A DNA stretch of 31,210 bases from Chara braunii (lineage: Eukaryota > Streptophyta > Charophyceae > Charales > Characeae), in NCBI GenBank assembly GCA_003427395.1, contig BFEA01000239.1:1765276-1796485 (forward strand), read 5' to 3'. The position numbers were made by a program, and so were the translations under genes. Below the pieces are notes generated by a model. The model was not told the origin of the DNA and made no database searches. It was given only the letters and a program-made list of their open reading frames with translations. Positions 28,807-31,210 of the stretch are shown piece after piece. The stretch's first letter is position 1. The number at the start of each line of letters is the position of its first letter.

Positions 28807-29369
28807 GCAGAAGCTTGCGGATTACGTGCACCACACAGGTTGTGGATCATGTGAGTTAAGACGAGGTCGCGCAATTCGGCGTTTTGCGGTAGCTCAGCAC
28901 AAACGATGCTATCTATTTGTTCAGGTGTGGAAACCTTGGCATTTTCTTCAAGGAGAACGATTATGTGAGCGTGCGGGGGACCACATTTTTGGAACTCTAT
29001 AGAGTAAACAAATGCAGCGGTCGCACCGAAAATATGAGAAGAGTGAATGTCATGTATGAGTTGTTGAAGATAGCCTTTAAAAACACGAGCTAGCAGATCC
29101 GGTCTATCTGCAGGCTGCTGACTAGGAAGAAGGGCTTGTTTAATTTCCGGCCAGTGGGAATTACATGTTATTGTACTAAAGAGGTATGGGGCACCGAGTT
29201 GTTGGATTGCAGCCATTGCATCTTGGTACCATCGATGCATATCACGAGGACCTCTGGTGAAAGTTGTAGGTAAAATAATACGTTGGCCAACGTTCTCAGC
29301 ATTATCATAACGCATGAGATGATCACGGAGATTCTGGTAAAGTTCGACACGAATCTCTTTTTGGTGCAA
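28770..29369 (-). pseudogene. Helitron Rep, HUH nuclease part
   Basis: Contains LHQKEIRVELYQNLRDHL-like text at its start and LPTTFTRGPRDMHRWYQDAM. GAPYLFSTITCNSHWPEI and EFQKCGPPHAHIIVLL follow. The HAH triplet at 28965-28973 is the metal-binding HUH motif. It belongs to the Helitron helicase-like N-terminal family. It overlaps the neighbouring pieces in other frames at both ends, indicating frameshifts near 29380 and 28790. Confidence 0.87.
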
Positions 29370-29794
29370 ACGGTCGAACAGAAGGCGTCCATTTCGATCT
29401 TTGCAAAGGCCATGCAGACGTATTCTTGAAAGAGTCGGGACGTATGAAAAATCGTTGTCCGTTCTATTGGACGTGTATTAACATGGAAAACATAGAATTC
29501 GCACGCTGTAATGTTGTGAATGTTAGTATCGGAACGTGTACCTTCAACAACCCATCCATTCTCACCTGACAGGAAAAGCATAACATAATGCAGCAGACCA
29601 AACGCTCGATTCGTGTAAGCAATAGCTACTGTGCCACCAGTTCGGCGATGTATCACAATTCACGCCTGAGAGGCTCGTCTCGCATAAGGATACAAAGTTC
29701 TTGCAATCCCTCTGGCCTGTTATATCTGCGCATATGTTCGGTTGACGTACGCACATCAGGATTGATAACAATTTTACGATCTTGTATCATATGG
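29370..29794 (-). pseudogene. Helitron Rep upstream segment, frame-broken
   Basis: Two frames share the coding signal. One (about 29790-29660) reads HMIQDRKIVINPDVRTST and RRYNRPEGLQEL. The other (29656 to about 29380) reads AFGLLHYVMLFLSGENGWV, ITACEFYVFHVNTRP and RLFQEYVCMAFAKIEMD. These correspond to the family region between the zinc finger and the HUH domain. At least two indels separate the pieces. Confidence 0.75.
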
Positions 29795-30604
29795 TCAAGA
29801 AATTCGGAGATCGTAATGAAATCTTGAACCCAACGGTTGGACCGGCAAAGGAGATAGTGTAGTTTTCATAGGAGGGATTATTTGTTGTGCTGTGCTTAGC
29901 GGCATGTCCAGCGGTAGATTGAATCCATGGAGGCGGACAGTTGTTGCATTATTTTGGTCAAGGGGATCGTATATGTAAATTTTAATGAAAGATGGCCGTT
30001 GTTTTTCCTGCGGCATGAGAGGTCCTAAGAACTGCCGCAGTTGTCCTTCGATTCGGAGCATTCCTTGCCAATGTCCGGTTGGAATTTGTGTTTCTTTGAT
30101 AATCTGAGACGTGAGGGCAAGTGCATTATTGAATTGTCGGGCTCGTGATCGAAGGAGTCGGCCATAGCGATCGTCACTTTCCCACAAACGAAGAATCCGA
30201 TCAGCAGGACTGCCCGGTTCAGGGTATGTCCAAAGGGGTGGTTCAACTTTGCCTCTGAGACAGCATATTGAAGTCCAAGTGCGTTCGTGGGACCACTTTT
30301 CCGCTTTGCAGTATGTGCAGCATGTTCTGTCACCAAGACTCACAATTTGGATTTGAAGTCGTTGAGCAAAAAATGTTGATGTGTAAAGACGTGCGTTGTG
30401 GATTCGGGGCTGAATATTATCTGCGTGTCTTTGTCTGTACCGACGCTGGCGCTCTTTGTGCATGTGTCGTGCTCTTTGTTCGGCGCGTTGTGAACTTTCA
30501 GCTAAAGCGAAGCGGATCGGATGGATGCACGAGAGTGTGAAGATATGAATATGTAAAGAATAAAGGAGAAAAGACATCACATCAACGACAAATGAAACGA
30601 ACAC
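29795..30604 (-). CDS. Helitron protein N-terminus with zinc finger
   Basis: A basic stretch (RQRRYRQRH) precedes a Cys-rich finger, CTYCKAEKWSHE...CCLRGKV, typical of Helitron Rep proteins and probably binding DNA. FNNALALTS, then GQLRQFLGPLMPQEKQRP and FIKIYIYDPLDQNNA match the conserved block before the Rep core. The frame ends at TGA 29795-29797, where a frameshift rather than a true stop is likely. The Met at 30604 begins a hydrophobic stretch unlike the family, so the true start may be further in (a Met follows RARH). Confidence 0.75.
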   Translation of the reverse strand: MFVSFVVDVMSFLLYSLHIHIFTLSCIHPIRFALAESSQRAEQRARHMHKERQRRYRQRHADNIQPRIHNARLYTSTFFAQRLQIQIVSLGDRTCCTYCKAEKWSHERTWTSICCLRGKVEPPLWTYPEPGSPADRILRLWESDDRYGRLLRSRARQFNNALALTSQIIKETQIPTGHWQGMLRIEGQLRQFLGPLMPQEKQRPSFIKIYIYDPLDQNNATTVRLHGFNLPLDMPLSTAQQIIPPMKTTLSPLPVQPLGSRFHYDLRIS

Positions 30605-31158
30605 GTGTCATTTGAGGAAATGTAAAATGAAATTATGTCACCAGCAAATTTAAAAGAAATGCATATCATGAGCGAGAAACGAGTGTTTTTTATAGGAAGG
30701 GGAAAAAAAGAAAGAACGAAAATTTAAAACAAAGTCGTATCATGACCAAGAAACGAAACCAACAGGGTCATGAGTGTCTTTTTTTTTTAGAAAGGAAAAA
30801 AGAGAAAAAACGAAAAAAAAGCAGCAAAAGGCTCAGGACGTCGGTATTTCTTTTTTCCCCAATCCCGACTCTAACCAAATAAGTTGCGGAGAGAAAAAAA
30901 AAATAAAAATGCATAACGTTTTTTTCCCCGATCTGGTCCGAACCTCCCCCTCGTCACATGCATCCCCCTCCGAGAGAAGAAACTCTCTCTCTCTCCGAAC
31001 CTCCCCCTGTCGCCGATTTTAATCTCTTTTACTCCAATCCCGACTCCCTCCCGTGCCAAAGCCCCCTAGGATCCCGACTCGATCAGCAAACTTGCGATGC
31101 CAACCCTCTTCCCTTGCGCAAGTAAGTGTCTGTGCGTGCGCATGCGTATGTGAATACC
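30605..31158. other. Low-complexity region right of Helitron coding sequence
   Basis: No gene. Two diverged units share TCATGA(G/C)C(G/A)AGAAACGA followed by T-rich and A/G-rich runs (about 30667-30820). CCGAACCTCCCCCT occurs twice (30948 and 30997), and AATCCCGACTC-like strings occur three times (30861, 31037, 31073). The Helitron 5' end may lie here, but no TC terminus could be singled out. Confidence 0.5.
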
Positions 31159-31159
31159 C

Positions 31160-31160
<1 letters not shown>

Positions 31161-31207
<47 letters not shown>

Positions 31208-31210
31208 CAC
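31161..31210 (+). repeat. (CA)n microsatellite
   Basis: CA dinucleotides run from 31161 to the window end with a single G interruption at 31201. The repeat probably extends past the window. Confidence 0.95.

Larger units (their letters stand above)
25709..30604 (-). mobile_element. Autonomous-type Helitron, decayed (right limit uncertain)
   Basis: Minus-strand remnants give a Rep/helicase in canonical order: N-terminal zinc finger, HUH endonuclease with two tyrosines, then PIF1-type helicase. A GC-rich hairpin at 25718-25741 lies just beyond the helicase end, and nine bases later the minus strand reads CTTG followed by T, close to the CTRR-T Helitron terminus. The 5' TC end lies somewhere beyond 30604 and could not be fixed. 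At least seven frame changes and an in-frame TAG make it non-autonomous. Confidence 0.75.

Overview
This window is transposon-rich nuclear DNA from a eukaryote. It is most likely a green plant or a streptophyte alga; a Chara-like charophyte would fit, but that is an impression and not a demonstrated assignment. The evidence is Ty3/gypsy chromoviruses with initiator-Met-tRNA primer sites, a Helitron with a Rep/helicase, a plant-type U6 snRNA copy, a plant-type hybrid histidine kinase exon, and a fragment of mitochondrial nad4L very close to the land-plant protein. Several N runs mark assembly gaps, including 145 bases at 15429-15573.

Layout. (1) 1-893: unassigned left flank with a candidate TATA box. 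(2) 899-19503: an outer plus-strand LTR retrotransposon with about 300-bp LTRs, TG...CA ends, a GAGAG target-site duplication and a primer site at 1206. Its leader holds poly-C and AT-rich tandem repeats; its gag-pol occupies about 11993-18119 and ends in a chromodomain. (3) 3137-11992: a second gypsy element on the minus strand, nested inside the first, with about 0.95-1.03 kb LTRs, PBS, PPT and gag-PR-RT-RNase H-INT. Its gag/pol overlap contains a correctly phased -1 slippery heptamer. (4) 19509-22398: noncoding DNA with two copies of an about 105-bp poly(A) retroposon, a phased 30-bp motif series, a tRNA-like segment and a U6 snRNA pseudogene. (5) 22399-24768: one long exon of a hybrid histidine kinase. 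It carries the last ATP-binding motif, a long Gln-rich linker and the first half of a receiver domain, and it has an in-frame TGA near its start. (6) 25191-25319: a nad4L NUMT, followed by a 53-bp tandem repeat. (7) About 25709 to at least 30604: a minus-strand autonomous Helitron (zinc finger, HUH Rep with two tyrosines, PIF1-type helicase), broken by many frameshifts. (8) 30605-31210: low-complexity DNA ending in a (CA)n microsatellite.

Apart from the kinase exon, nearly all coding material is decayed mobile DNA. In-frame stops in otherwise continuous frames are mostly TAG, often where Gln would fit. The U6 copy has lost every CpG of the plant consensus by transition. Both fit decay by deamination of methylated cytosine. 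I found no convincing new biological system; the most useful items are the nested-insertion boundaries, the frameshift site, the kinase exon, the NUMT and the U6 decay pattern.
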